From positions 56,589 through 120,588 of the forward strand of contig NW_006766959.1 in assembly GCF_000275845.1 (NCBI RefSeq): a DNA stretch of 64,000 nt, written 5' to 3'. The position numbers and the translations under genes are program-made. The notes beneath the pieces are model-generated. The model worked only from the letters and a program-made list of their open reading frames with translations, searched no databases and had not been told where the DNA came from. Source of the stretch: Dichomitus squalens LYAD-421 SS1. Its lineage: Eukaryota; Basidiomycota; Agaricomycetes; Polyporales; Polyporaceae. Below are positions 47,388-59,155 of this stretch, piece by piece (positions within the stretch are counted from its first letter, which is position 1; each line of letters starts with the position of its first letter).

Positions 47388-47709
47388 ATGTTGATCTTCT
47401 CCCCACTCGCCCCACTCGCCCCACTCGCCGCGCTCGCCCCACTCGCCCCACTCGCCCCACTCGCCCCACTCGCCCCACTCGCCCCACTCGCCCCACTCGC
47501 CCCACTCGCAGCTGGTGCTTTGAGCTGCTTTGGATTCACTGCCTCGGGTGTTGCGGCAGGTACGTTGTGACGATCTTCTGCGCTTGCTCCAGTGTCTCAC
47601 TCGTGGGGCAGGTTCTGCTGCGGCCGCGGTCCAGAGCAGAGTATATGGAGCGTTCACCACTGGAGTCTTCTCCTGGTTCCAGTCCTGGGGTGCCACGCTC
47701 GGCGCGTAA
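47388..47709 (+). CDS. ISG12/IFI6-27-like small hydrophobic membrane protein with PLA repeats
   Basis: Small protein resembling the interferon-alpha-inducible 6-16/ISG12 family, hydrophobic proteins placed in mitochondrial or nuclear membranes in animals and found in some fungi. Exons 47388-47559 and 47612-47709 join in phase to 89 residues. The N-terminus MLIFSP is followed by a long run of PLA tripeptides with one AALA break, encoded by the 9-bp minisatellite. The family-like core reads LSCFGFTASGVAAG-SAAAAV then QSRVYGAFTTGVFSWFQSWG and ATLGA. The intron falls inside the GVAAG-S motif. An in-frame upstream ATG at 47321 would add about 22 residues. The core motif is convincing; the repeat in place of the usual hydrophobic N-terminal segment is unusual, and function in fungi is unknown. 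Confidence 0.7.
47400..47512 (+). repeat. 9-bp minisatellite (ctcgcccca) inside a coding exon
   Basis: About 12 tandem copies of a 9-bp unit, with one variant copy reading ctcgccgcg. The unit is a multiple of three, so copy-number changes keep the reading frame. Confidence 0.92.
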
Positions 47710-48286
47710 CGGCAGCAGCAGCAGCAGCACTCTGGGCCTGAGTAGTTTGGGATCGGACGGAGAAGAACGTCTCTACATGAGTTTGTTATTGCGCGTAGTC
47801 GACAATCCATATTCAGCGTTGAACGTTGAACGTGGAACGTTGATGTTTTGGTCTTCGGGTTTGGATGTGCACATGTATATAAATTTAAATCTTTTGCCGG
47901 TCCAGACATGACACCGAATCCCGCATCAATTCGGTCGGATGTCGTACCGCACCCTAGTTGGGGGAGCAGGAAAAGTGATTCGTTCGCCGCACTATGAGGC
48001 ACATCGAGCATCAACCATAAGCAATACACATTACGTTCGCTCCTCTGTGGGTAAGTACACGGATGCTTGATATCCCGAGAAAACCTCCGCTAGATGCCTA
48101 GGGTGTGGAACTTGAAATAAATCGCCACGTCGCCAACAAGGCGAAGCTGGGTTTGAAGGTCAGAGGAAACAGTACGGCGACTGGAGCGGAACTGGTGGAA
48201 GGATATGGACATTGGTGCTGCGCGTTCTCGTATGTGGTGCCGCATAGATGGTCCTCTGCCGTGCGTTCAGCTGAAGTGGAACAGAC

Positions 48287-48371
48287 TGTAACGACTAGCT
48301 GAAAATGGAACGTGCGGGAATTGCACCAATGTAACGACTAGCTGAAAATGGAACGTGCGGGAATTGCACCA
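48287..48371 (+). repeat. 43-bp tandem duplication
   Basis: Two adjacent copies beginning tgtaacgactagctg with period 43; they differ only at the last bases, so the event is recent. Confidence 0.9.
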
Positions 48372-48896
48372 CGCACAACCGTTGGACTACCCGTCCCACT
48401 TTCCCAGCCCGTTACAGCCACTAAGCACCGTTACCTCGGGTGACTAAGCCGGGTACTGCCGTACTTCTCTGTGACGGTGCGTCATCTGTGACGCCACCGT
48501 TACACAGACCCGACATGGGGTAGAGAAGTAAAGCGGCGGAGGACACCGCCAAGGCTGTCGAGTCTGAGCCCAACGGCTACGGCTCTGCACTAGGCGAGGG
48601 TGGCGAGGGAGTGTGTCCGGTGGGTACGTGTGGCTGCCGTTATTGTGTAAAAGGACTCAGACTCTACGAAGCGTGCTCGCGGAGAGCAGAGGGTGCCTGG
48701 GTTTGCGGGCGGCGGAAGGCTTCTGCAAGTGATCGCACAGAAACAGGCCGGGAGGCGCGCATCGCATATACCCAGTCAAACACTCTTGGTATGGATGCCC
48801 TGGGCCCGTATTCTTATTCTCGATGGAGAGTCGTCACTAACCCGTTCTCATCAGATTCCGCGACTATCTGAGTGGACGTCGGGTGGGCAGTGAAGT

Positions 48897-48944
48897 TGTG
48901 CACTGATGCCCAACAGCGATTGTGCACCGACGCCCAACAGCGAT
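48897..48944 (+). repeat. 24-bp tandem duplication
   Basis: Two copies of tgtgcac-gacgcccaacagcgat type sequence with period 24 and two mismatches. Confidence 0.85.
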
Positions 48945-49957
48945 ACTGCACTTGTCCATCCCCGCGAGCCTCGAGCAGCTCACCTCCCAGGGAGATTGTC
49001 GTTGTATCCTGAAAAGGGTATGCGATACATTGAGCGAGCGTGTGCGCAGATTCGGAGATTCAAGAGCAAAGCGCACCCCGGTCTGGTATGAGCTCATCGC
49101 GTGGCACATGTACCACACTCGTCCTCGTTCGTGGGGATTCTCTTCAAATTTTGTGGTCCAGGGGGGTCACATCAGTGACAGGGACATACTTATCATATGC
49201 GATCATCATCACTCATTCCAGTCGCTTTGCGCTCGTGTACCGACCGGGTCTCTTGCCCAGACTAAACCGCCAAACATAGCAGGGGAGGGGCGCAGCTTCC
49301 GGGAGTCTATTTCTGGAGCCTTCTCAGCCACTGCATTGTCTGCGCGCAAAGCAGCGAGGGAAAGGGACAACGAGTGGGAGTGCGGCGGGTGATATTCCGA
49401 TTGCGACAGAGGATGCGGGATGTGAACGGGGGGAGGTTTACTTCAGGAAGCGGAGGCGTGCGCTTAGAGCAGTGGGAACAAGGCAATAGTCGGCACCGAG
49501 AAAGGAGACAAACACAGAGTAGTACTTGCTGAGGAAATGACAGCTATCGAATGTCAGAGTCGCGGTCCAAGTCGGGGATGTAGAGGCCTAAGGTGAAGAG
49601 ACGGGTGTCGAGCACAGTGATCCTTGGGGGCGTTTGATGTGTCACGGGTGATGTTAGGGATAGGCTCAGTATCAGAAAAAGTAAGTAGGGGACAGAGGTA
49701 CTGGTCTAGCTGTAGAACAAAAGCTAAGCTGTGAGACGGCGAGTAGCGAAGACCGCAACGGGCAAGTTACATGGCAGAGCGATGATTGGCTGAGAGACTT
49801 CCGGTGAGCGCCTGCTCTATTAATGGCGAACGTGCACCATCTGGCTCGCCCTTGTGATTAATCACCCACTTCCTGGCAGCACAGGCTGCCGTGATATGAA
49901 CAGGGACCTCCGAAATATCAGCAATTCCAATCCTGACCTCCACGCTCGATTTTCCCC

Positions 49958-50343
49958 TCACACTCAGAGCTCATGCCCTCACCCCAAGCTTACAGTCGCC
50001 CTGTACGGAAACTTGTTCTCGGCATCGATGTTGGCACCACGTATTCAAGCATGGCATACGCTCTGCTTGACCCTGGCGAGGTGCCCAAGATCCATGGTGT
50101 TACGCGGTACGTCTGCTTCCCGAGCATATCTGGGCGGTCTTGATGTGGGAGAGGACAGCTTTCTGGGGCAAGAGAATGCTGCAGGAGACTCGAAAATTCC
50201 CTCCATCTTATGTTACCGCCAAGATGGCTCAGTACATTCTGTCGGTGCCGAAGCAGCTCTCCCTGGCTTGGATTTAGATGCTGAAGACCAGGACCTCGTG
50301 CTCGTAGAACGGTCCGTGTCCTTGTTGTCGAGTCATGTCCAAC
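49958..50343 (+). other. 386-bp duplicate of the Hsp70-like gene 5' end, left of the gap
   Basis: Every base from 49958 to 50343 appears again at 50364-50749, with the 20-N gap between. The copy holds the ATG (49973), MPSPQAYSRPVRKLVLGIDV and the second exon start, then runs into the gap. Most likely two contig ends that overlap and were joined with a nominal gap rather than merged, so this is probably not a real second gene. The DNA to its left is probably the true promoter of the Hsp70-like gene. Confidence 0.9.
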
Positions 50344-50363
50344 NNNNNNNNNNNNNNNNNNNN
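50344..50363. other. assembly gap (20 N)
   Basis: Twenty unknown bases, a conventional fixed-size scaffold gap. Confidence 1.
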
Positions 50364-50378
50364 TCACACTCAGAGCTC

Positions 50379-52865
50379 ATGCCCTCACCCCAAGCTTACA
50401 GTCGCCCTGTACGGAAACTTGTTCTCGGCATCGATGTTGGCACCACGTATTCAAGCATGGCATACGCTCTGCTTGACCCTGGCGAGGTGCCCAAGATCCA
50501 TGGTGTTACGCGGTACGTCTGCTTCCCGAGCATATCTGGGCGGTCTTGATGTGGGAGAGGACAGCTTTCTGGGGCAAGAGAATGCTGCAGGAGACTCGAA
50601 AATTCCCTCCATCTTATGTTACCGCCAAGATGGCTCAGTACATTCTGTCGGTGCCGAAGCAGCTCTCCCTGGCTTGGATTTAGATGCTGAAGACCAGGAC
50701 CTCGTGCTCGTAGAACGGTCCGTGTCCTTGTTGTCGAGTCATGTCCAACCCTTCTGATACATAGCCCCAGATTCAAGCTTCATTTGAGGCCGGAGAGATT
50801 CGGCGACCCCAGACGTCAAGACGTTCCTCCGCTCCCGCGCGGCAAGACAGTTATCGACGTCTTCTCCGACTTCCTCAGATATCTCTTCCGCTGCACCGGT
50901 CAGTACATTCGCGAGACACACGCCAATGGGGAGAGTCTGTGGACATCCATCGAAGATCGCATCGAGTTTGTTTTGTCCCACCCAAATGGCTGGGGGCGTC
51001 TGCAACAGGGCAAAATGCGTCAAGCAGCTATTATGGCTGGCCTTGTTCCTGACACTGCCGCGGGTCATGCTCGAGTCCACTTAGTCACCGAAGGGGAAGC
51101 GAGCCTGATGTTCTGCATCCAAAGTGGGCTCACAGAGGAAGCTATGCGGGTCTGTCCTGACTTATCATGGTTGCTGAACCTCGCAGTGCCGGTTGCTGAT
51201 ATAGTTGCTACAGGTTGGCAAAACCGTCATGGTTATCGAAGCGGATAGAGCGACTGTCAAATTCAGCACCTACGCATTCGCCTCCATCTTTCCCATTTCG
51301 GTATTGAAGGAAATCACGCCAGCTGAATGCAGGTAGCCTTTGGTCCGCGTCGAATTCCTCTGACTATGCATTCTAGGTATCCTCCAGGGATCGACAACAA
51401 TCAATATCAGAGCCCGACAGTTCCTGGAAGGTAATGTGCTCCGTCAAAGTGTCGGGTGCTATAGGATTCACTGAGACTTTCCGAGAGAGACTAGCGTCTT
51501 CAGCTTACGGAAATGACAAGGATATCAATTCAATGATGATTTACTTCGACAATAAGACAAGGCCGGCCTTCGATGACGACAAGAAACCGTCGTACATCAA
51601 GTTCGGTTCAATGAGCTGCAATGATCCGAAATTCAGTATACGTCGTGGTCAGCTCATGCTCAGCGGGTAAGGTCGTAGCTTCACCCAAGATGACTGTCTC
51701 ACCGATGGCTCACTACTACGTGGCGCAGGGCGGAAATGAAGTCCTTCTTTCAACCCTCTTTGGATGCCATCGTTGACGTCGTGCAGAAGCAGCGTCGAGA
51801 AGTCGCCGAATCCCTTGAGGTAAGTGGCAGTTCTCTCTCGGAGGTCACGGTAGCCGTTGACGTGCAAAGTTGCAATCATAGACAGTGTTCCTCGTCGGTG
51901 GCTTCGCTGCTAGTCCATGGCTGCACACTGCTCTGAAGAGCGCACTGAATGCTCATGGAGTCACTCTGTGCCGCCCGGACTCCCTCACGTACGTTGGAAC
52001 TCCCCTCCCTTGCAGCGCCAAGTTTTCTAATTCACGTCACGATTGCTCACAGGAGTAAAGTAGTCGCCAATGGTGCGGTGTACTTCTACCTTGAGCAGTT
52101 CGCCTCGGCACGAATCATGAACATGACATACGGTACCAATGTTGCCGTCGATTATGACTTGAACGATCCGGAACATTACCGACGCCGCGATGACTCATTT
52201 GTCCGTCCTTCTGGCAGGGTTATGCTACGACACGGCTTCTCTATAATGTTGAAGAAGGTAATTGCTCAAACACAAGTCGTACGTGTACGCTGAGCATGCA
52301 AGGGCCTATGCACCTAGGGAACGTCAATGAGAGACAACGAGGAGATCTCTCACCCGTACAACATCGAGGCCCGCAACCTGAGAAATCTGGACAGCATCAT
52401 TGTCGATGTTCTTTGCTACAGAGGCAGATCAGCCCAGCCCAAGTGGGTCGATGTCGAACCAGGAAAGTCTGATCTATATTCTGATATTGGCGGACCTTGT
52501 GCTGACGCTATCCCTTGTGCGCCGCCAGAATACTACACACCTATTTGCACGGTGTCCGCCGACACATCTAGGGTTTCGAAGGTGGCACGGAACGGGCCTG
52601 ATGGCCTGTACTACTTGCAGGAGTTCAAGATCGTCCTTCTCTGTAACTCTACCGAGCTTCAAGCACAAATCGGCTGGGTAGATGGGGTAAGCATCTACAG
52701 TATGCGCTATCAGACGGCACTCACTCAGCTTATGGACCGTCTGTTGAACCAGGGCGTTGAGCATCGGTGCGTCCCATGCTGATCCGTCGGATACTGCATC
52801 GTTGACGACTCAATAGGGGCCCAGCCAAGATATTCTACGACGATGATCTCGAGATCTCCCAGTGA
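50379..52865 (+). CDS. Hsp70-like (HSPA12-type) actin-fold ATPase
   Basis: Divergent Hsp70 protein of a kind often expanded in basidiomycetes; binds ATP but lacks the canonical chaperone C-terminus. ATG at 50379 (the copy joined to the rest of the gene) gives KLVLGIDVGTTYSSMAYALL, the phosphate-1 loop. Spliced exons continue FLGQENAAGDSKIPSILCYR, then FSDFLRYLFRCTGQYI, IEDRIEFVLSHPNGWGRLQQ and ARVHLVTEGEASLMFCIQSG. The phosphate-2 region follows a splice near 51214. TVFLVGGFAASPWLHTAL (about 51880) is the adenosine motif. The C-terminal part has KVVANGAVYFYLEQFASARI, NMTYGTNVAVDYD and ISHPYNIEARNLRN, ending AKIFYDDDLEISQ at stop 52863-52865. Nine or more introns; start region duplicated by the assembly gap. 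Client or pathway unknown. Confidence 0.85.
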
Positions 52866-53778
52866 CATTAGGATTCTGCTGATCGTCATGGATGAAGTAC
52901 AGTCGCCAATCCAAGTTGACTTTCGTGTTCTCTAGCGTGTGAGCACCTAGAGCAACCGATGCGAAGAAGAATCTCTGCAGTGGAGTAAGGACGAAATATT
53001 GAGGTAGTGCTCGAGAGATTACAGCCGCGAGACTTATCGGACGCCACAGTTGCGGTCCGAGTCAGGGATCCAGTAGAGAGGGTGTCAAGACGTGTCCAGC
53101 ACAATACGTCTTGTCTCAGAGGGTAAGATGGGATGAGAGGTATTTCAGGGAGGAGCTGTATCTTTGAAAGAGTAGTCTGTACCGAGGTAGAACGCATGAC
53201 TGCCCGAGTGTCCAGGAGATGGAGGGTGTGCTAAAGTTGTGACGCTGTGAGACGGCGAGCGGCGTTGAAGACCGTGACGACGGCCGCGTTTGATGGCATT
53301 ACGTCAGCCGTCGCAGAGCAGTTGACTGCGGGGCCTCAGACAGTCAGCGCCCGCTCTCATACCATTCCTCTCTGCTCTTTCCATTCATCAACGCTTGCTC
53401 CCGCAATTTGCGTTTACGACGTCCCAGTCAGCTCAGGCTGACGCTGCCGATGGAGAATGGCAGAGCCCCAACCAGGACGCGTGGGTCCGATAACGCGGTG
53501 TAGTCCATAGACGTCTATCATCCGTCTACTCGCTGTCGCCCCGTCCGGTAGATAGTACTCTTCTTCGACAACGACCGGCGATGATTTCTTACCGCCATAC
53601 GCGGAGATTGCTGCTACTGGCGGCCAAGAATAGCAGAGTTACGCGCCTATCCGTCAAGCAGCAAACTCACCCAAGTCGTGAGGCATCCCTACGTCCCTCG
53701 TTTGCCTGCTCTGCCCCCCTGCCCTCTCGCTCTCTCCAGCCGATATATCTACCTAGCTCACCTCTGCGCTGCACTCTG
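52866..53778. other. intergenic, 0.9 kb
   Basis: Between the Hsp70-like stop and the CorA start. At about 52960-53280 it holds a diverged copy of sequence also found at about 49500-49760, for example ctgtgagacggcgag shared at both. No gene supported. Confidence 0.45.
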
Positions 53779-56415
53779 ATGCCTCGCGAGAACAGCTTCA
53801 GCGATTCCGAGGGCCGTTCTCTCACTCCAGACCCCGAAGACGGTCTCGCGACCTCTCCAGCCTACCCCGGGCCCCCCGCCGCCCGTCCCAGCACCGACAA
53901 AACCAATGCCCACTCTCCCAACTCGGAGGAGAAGAGTCCTCAGCACCGCCAGCTCAAATGCGGCTACACATCCCCCACCACGCCCTTCTCCACCGCCCAG
54001 CAGCCCATCTTCCTAGCCCCCGCGGACCGCTTCCGCTCCGCCGTTCGCAAGGTGATGGCCATGCGCTCTATGTCCTCGCTCTTCACACGCCGCGGTGTCG
54101 GTGCGGAGCCAGGGGCCGACCCGCGCTCGGCCGCCGCGTTCCTCAGCTACGGGCATATCCGCCAGCAGTGCACGATCGAGGTGAACGACTACTCGACGAT
54201 GCGGACGAGCGCTATGAGGATGGACAATACGGCGTTCTTGAAGTTCCTAGCGGAGGAGGGCGCGAGCGGGAGGAGGGAGCCGTGGGTGCGCGTGAGGTGG
54301 ATCAACGTCGGGGGCATTAGCTGGGACGTCGTCAGCGCGCTCGCGCTCAAGTACGGTGCGCGTCCTTCCTCCGCGCTCTGTGCCATTGAGATGTCAATGT
54401 TAATGTCAATGAATGGCGCGCGCTCGCGCCCGTCTCGTGCAACTCAGACCTGCACCCGCTCGCGCTCGAGGACGTCCTCCACCAGCGCGGCCACCCGCGC
54501 TCGAAGGCGGACTACTACCCGCAGCACCTCTTCGTTCGCGTCCTCGTCCACACCCTCGCCTCCGCCGCCGCTGAGGTAGACGACCGCGCGTCGGACGATA
54601 CTGCGGTTTTTTCCCGCGGCCCTCGTTCGGAGTCCCCCGCGCCCATGGAGGACGAGGACGAGGATGCGGTCAGATTCCGGGTCAGTGCGCGCAGACCTAA
54701 CGGTACCGGAGAAGACGAAGAAGAGGAGGTCGAGGGTGACGAGCGGACAGTGTACGGCAGCGCGAGCGCGTCCAAGTTCTCCACCTTTCGGCGGGGGAAG
54801 AGGCCCAGCGTCGGTCTCCGGCGACGCTCCGAGGGCCCCCACGACGTCGAGGTCCCCCCGCCCCCCGCTCTCGGGCAGTGGCGCTTCGCCGGCGTGGACA
54901 TGGTAGAGGAGAGCGGCAAGAAGACGGCGCGGTACAGGAAGCTGGTCAAGGAGCTCAAGCGGGGGGACCGGGTCGAGGTCAAGATCCGCCCGATGTGTGT
55001 CTTGCTCTTGAGGGACGGGACGGTGGTTTCGATCCACAAAGGTAAGCTTTGAGGACGTCTGCTAGCTGTGCCTATATCACTGCGCTCACGACCCATCGGC
55101 ACCATTGCGGGCAGATACGACGCTGGGCCTGACGGCGCCGATCGCAGAGCGACTGAGGCAGCGCAATACGGTGCTGCGGACGAGCGCGGACCCGTCGCTG
55201 CTCGTCCAGTCCTTGCTTGACCTCGGTGCGTCCTCAAGTGCGAGCGGTGTACGCGCCCAGGGCTGACATCCGCTCCTCTCCACATACCAGTCGTCGACCA
55301 AGCGCTGGAGGTCGTCGAGGAATATCAGGGTCGGATCCTCAAGATCGAGCAGCAGGTCCTGCTCAAGCCCAGCGTGCAGACCGTCCGCAGACGTACGTAC
55401 TATCCAGCTCCCTCCGCGCTCCCCGATTGTCCGCTCGGACTCGTGGCCCTGGACTCCACATTCCGATGGGGGTTCTCATGCTTTCGTTCGGTTCGTTTGG
55501 GGCAGTGCATATACTGCAGGGCGACCTGGTGCTGCACAAACGCACGCTCGAGCCGATCAAGACGGTCATCTACGGTCTCAGGCGGTACGACGTCGACCGT
55601 GCTCTCGCGCTGCGGGATCCGAGCAGCGTCGATGAGAAGGTGCCCGTCGAGGGGTATATGAGCCATAAGGCGAAGATCTACCTGGTGCGTCTCCAGTTTG
55701 GCCATTTGGACTCGTGGGGGTTACAGCTGATGAGTTTGGGCGTGTACACGGCATAGGCTGACGTGCACGATCATATGGAGTATATCTTGACGAGCTTGGA
55801 CATGGTTGCGGGCATCACGGAGAATCTGATGAACTACACGTTCAACGTAAGTCTTCGCCAGTTTCGTTGTCGCTATCCGTGTTCAGAACGATAGGAACGA
55901 CTGATTAACCCTCATTCGCAGATGGCGTCGTACGAAATGAACGACGTGATGTAAGCCCGCCTCTCGGTATGCGTACCGAAACTTCCGTCGCAATACTGAC
56001 AAGTTCCTTCGCTGCTCAGGCGCCGGTTGACGATGGCGACGATCATCTGTCTCCCACTCACCCTCCTCACGGGGTACTTCGTGCGTATCCCGCTCTTCTG
56101 TGATGCATTCCGCGTGCACTCATGGGCTGACGTCTCGTCCGGACGGGCAGGGCATGAACTTCACCAGGCAGTGGTCGGTACACTCGCACAGCGACCTCTT
56201 CTTCTGGGAGGTCGCGATTCCCGTCATGCTCGCCGTCGTCCCCCTCTTCATGTGGGCGGACATACAGCGCATGGGGCGTTATCTGGATAAGAGGTGGAGG
56301 CGGCGGAGGATCAATAAGGTGCGTTCAGGCCCAACATGTGGCTGTTGCTTGGCTGTGGCGGGGATAAGACGTGCTAAGACGATCGGGCATATTGCAGGCG
56401 TTCAAGCGTGCGTAG
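53779..56415 (+). CDS. CorA-like Mg2+ transporter
   Basis: Membrane channel of the CorA/Mrs2/Alr family for Mg2+ (and other divalent) uptake, forming pentamers. ATG at 53779, MPRENSFSDSEGRSLTPDPE, opens a long disordered cytosolic region. The soluble CorA domain starts near WVRVRWINVGGISWDVVSAL and DLHPLALEDVLHQRGHPRSK, then YYPQHLFVRVLVHTLAS. After an acidic/basic insert it resumes with VKIRPMCVLLLRDGTVVSIH, SLLVQSLLDLVVDQALEVVE and EYQGRILKIEQQVLL. The pore end has DHMEYILTSLDMVAGITENL, TMATIICLPLTLLTGYFGMN (TM1 with the GMN selectivity motif), and FFWEVAIPVMLAVVPLFMWA (TM2). A basic tail ends RRRRINKAFKRA at stop 56413-56415. About ten introns. ATG 53581 is an in-frame alternative start. 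Confidence 0.92.
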
Positions 56416-56505
56416 GGCCGTGGAGTGGTACGAGCTGGATCTAATCACAAGGACATACGTTGCGCATTTGTCTGTCTTAATTTCACCAAATTTGCGATTG
56501 ACATT

Positions 56506-58694
56506 TCATATAATCTCAATATCTACTAACGGGACATCTCTGAGCCAATTTACTAGTCCTGCCGCGGCGTGTGTGTTGAAGTATCCGATTCTGCGGAACC
56601 TCTTTCCGCCAGCTGCAGGGGCCTGCGAATGTTCCCGGTCGACGATGAGACCAGCCACAATGTTGTTACTCCAATGTATCGGGACTGCCCACACTCCTTT
56701 GACACCCTCGTCGTCGTCGCTGTCAATATAACCAATACCGATGGCCTCCATAGCGACTTCGAGTTCTTCATCGTCGTCCGTGGATGTAATAACAGCGGGA
56801 TCCGGTAAGGAATCAATACGATATAGAAGGTTTGGCGTCTTGAGATTCCATGCACAGGCCACTACAGGCGAACGGAGGGTCAGCTTTCCCGCGATGACTT
56901 CGCCGTAAGGGATCTCCGCATTCTTCAGAGTGATATCGCATGTAACCACATGGGCGACATGCAAGCCCTTTCCTGATCGTACAGATATCGCTCCGGCCTC
57001 GACCTGCCCATCGACGGCTGCCCAGGACCACGAGGGAGCTCGGTATTCTCTTGGCCTTGGGATATCTGAGCGGACTCTCTTGCTCCAGAGCAAGTCCGCA
57101 AGCAGCGTATCGCGCCAAAGTCCAGCCAGGTACTGGGTCCGGAAGATGCGGTGCATGCCCTCTGCAATGCCCCCAAGTGCGACAAGCTTGTCTCCGGGAA
57201 CGGTGATTGAGCGCCGCGTGTAGTCACGCACGAGCATGTGCCACGCCTCGCGCAACTGCCACTCATCCCCACCCAGATCAGCGATGAGCTGCAGGTCCTC
57301 GTCCTGGAGAAAGAGCACATCAGGTAGCCGCGCCCTTCGTTCCTCATCGTGGTATGCACTACCGATGTTCTGGACCGCAGTCTGGCAATGGAATTGGAGG
57401 GTGTGGGAGGCAAACACCAGCGAGCGCGGCGACATGAAGTACTCCTGCATGCACCATCCACGATCATTGACGGGCTCCACGTTTGGGTTGTATTGCACTG
57501 ATGGCTGCCCGGGCGGATCGGTGTACGTCCATATCGGGGAGACGCGGAGTTCGCCCACTACATGCTCACCAGAATGGCCCTTCCCCGGAGGACAGAGGAA
57601 GGGAAGAGTGATATCGCGTAGAAATGTGGAATGGTCCGTAATGGGCGCAGCGGGCCTTTCTTGCAAGAAGCCCTCGCTCACCCGCCGTGCACTTGCAGCA
57701 ATGATCGTTACGTGCGCATCGCGGTAGACAAGGCGCATACGCGAGAGCTCGCGCCCCTTATCCTCCGGTGAATCTTGAATGATGCACAATGTGTCCGCCC
57801 AGAGATAGTCCAGGCCGATCTCATGTGTGGTATGAATTGCATCGAGAATTGTCTGTGGAAGGTGCTCCGGGTCAATGAATTTAAGGTATGTCTCCAAGTT
57901 CGACACGGTCGTGCTGTGCGGCTGCGGCTCGCCCCATACGTAGCTAAGTGCGGCATAGCTACCACGAGTCCCATCTGTTGCTATCAGACGAGGATGTGCG
58001 ACGTTACTACAGTCGATCAAGCGCGTGGGTAGAAAGGGTGGGAGGGCTAGGGGTCGAGGACAGGAGTTATGAGTGTAGATGCACTCGTCGAGGGATTGCT
58101 TTGCAAGAGCGAGCGACTTGGTAGTCCCAACATCGAGAACGCGATTCCTTGCGACAATGTACTGAGCTGCAGGATCATCTGATGGGAATGTGTGAGATGA
58201 CGTCTTGATTGAGTGGTGTCAGACTCACCAGCAGTTGTGTACACATAGCCGATGAAGTGCAGGGTATCGTCGATAAAGACGGAGAGATCCTGGGTGCCCT
58301 TTGGCGTGCAATTTTGAAGACACCCTTGACTTCCGACCACAATTCTCAGAGGGGACTCGGGCCCTGGCTCTTCTTCTTCCTCCTTGGTTGCATATACGAG
58401 TTGGCACCAACGGCAGCCTTCGGATGCACGAGACGCCACCTCAGCCCATGTGGTCCGATAGGTGAACCCCCCGCTCGTCTGATCCCCGCCACGTGATGGA
58501 TGCACTTTCTGCAGAAGGCCGAGGTGGGCCATAAAAAGTCCTTTCCAGCATGTCTCGCAGATTTTCGATGGCGGCCTCTCGATAGCATCGTGGCCGTTGC
58601 AGCAAGGGCTGTCAACGTCATCAATAGGGTTCGTCGTACATACCAGTACCCCACAAATGTCTCACCAGATCATCAGGGATATCTGGGTACCCAT
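56506..58694 (-). CDS. HET (heterokaryon incompatibility) domain protein
   Basis: Fungal HET-domain protein, a TIR-like signalling fold used in allorecognition and cell death. The long last exon (56506-58020) has the three HET blocks: YAALSYVWGEPQPHSTTVSN, LDYLWADTLCIIQDSPEDKG and YRDAHVTIIAASARRVSEGF, then RGWCMQEYFMSPRSLVFASH. It closes with YRAPSWSWAAVDGQVEAGAI and VPIHWSNNIVAGLIVDREHS. Two upstream exons join in frame: ECIYTHNSCPRPLALPPFLP next to the HET start, and before that KICETCWKGLFMAHLGLLQK and WAEVASRASEGCRWCQLVYA. A first exon from ATG 58694 (MGTQISLMI) plus CPCCNGHDAI completes a Cys pattern CPCC...CETC...CRWC that may bind metal. Start is tentative. It is convergent with the CorA gene, 90 bp apart. 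About 660 residues. Confidence 0.85.
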
Positions 58695-59155
58695 AGAGCA
58701 ATCAGACAGGTCTTTCAGCCTGAGAGAGATCTGACTGATATGAATGTAGTCGGCGAGTCCAAGATTCGTGCATCATGGTGTTCACGTTTGTATCGATTTG
58801 ACGGGTTTCTCCGAGCGCTCACAGATGTGCAGTCCAATCATTGTGATCCTTTGACCTGACCCCGTTGTAGCACCTCCCCCTCTATCGCGCGATTCCTGCA
58901 CGCTATTTAAGGCGTAGCGTACTGAGTACACCGAGGATATGTTGCCACGGGGCACCAGAGGCAGCTGCAGAATTGGAAGGGTCAAGGGACCAACCAAGTG
59001 GATCAATATTAATTGGGTGCGCGAGTTGCGGTTGCGTTAGCATTGAGCTCATCTGATTGCGCATACCTCAACTTCACATCTATAACAAATTTGCATTGTT
59101 ATACGAGTATAAGTACAGAGTTATCCTGTGTCCCGCCCTCGACAGGAAGCTGTGC
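58695..59155. other. intergenic, 461 bp
   Basis: Promoter of the HET gene and 3' side of the 7-TM gene, both minus strand. Nothing else seen. Confidence 0.4.

Larger units (their letters stand above)
47710..49957. other. intergenic, about 2.25 kb, repeat-containing
   Basis: No gene is supported. The stretch contains two short tandem duplications (listed), a GC-rich segment 48383-48540 with inverted GTGACG/CGTCAC motifs, and at 49520-49760 one copy of a diverged repeat whose partner lies at about 52960-53280. Confidence 0.45.

Noticed and set aside
47373..48029. 218-codon minus-strand frame with a WGE repeat
   Set aside because: It is the reverse reading of the 9-bp minisatellite in the ISG12-like gene, which has a better splice model and motif support.
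49973..50343. A second, truncated Hsp70-like gene
   Set aside because: Identical to 50379-50749 and ends at a 20-N gap; better explained as contig-end overlap.
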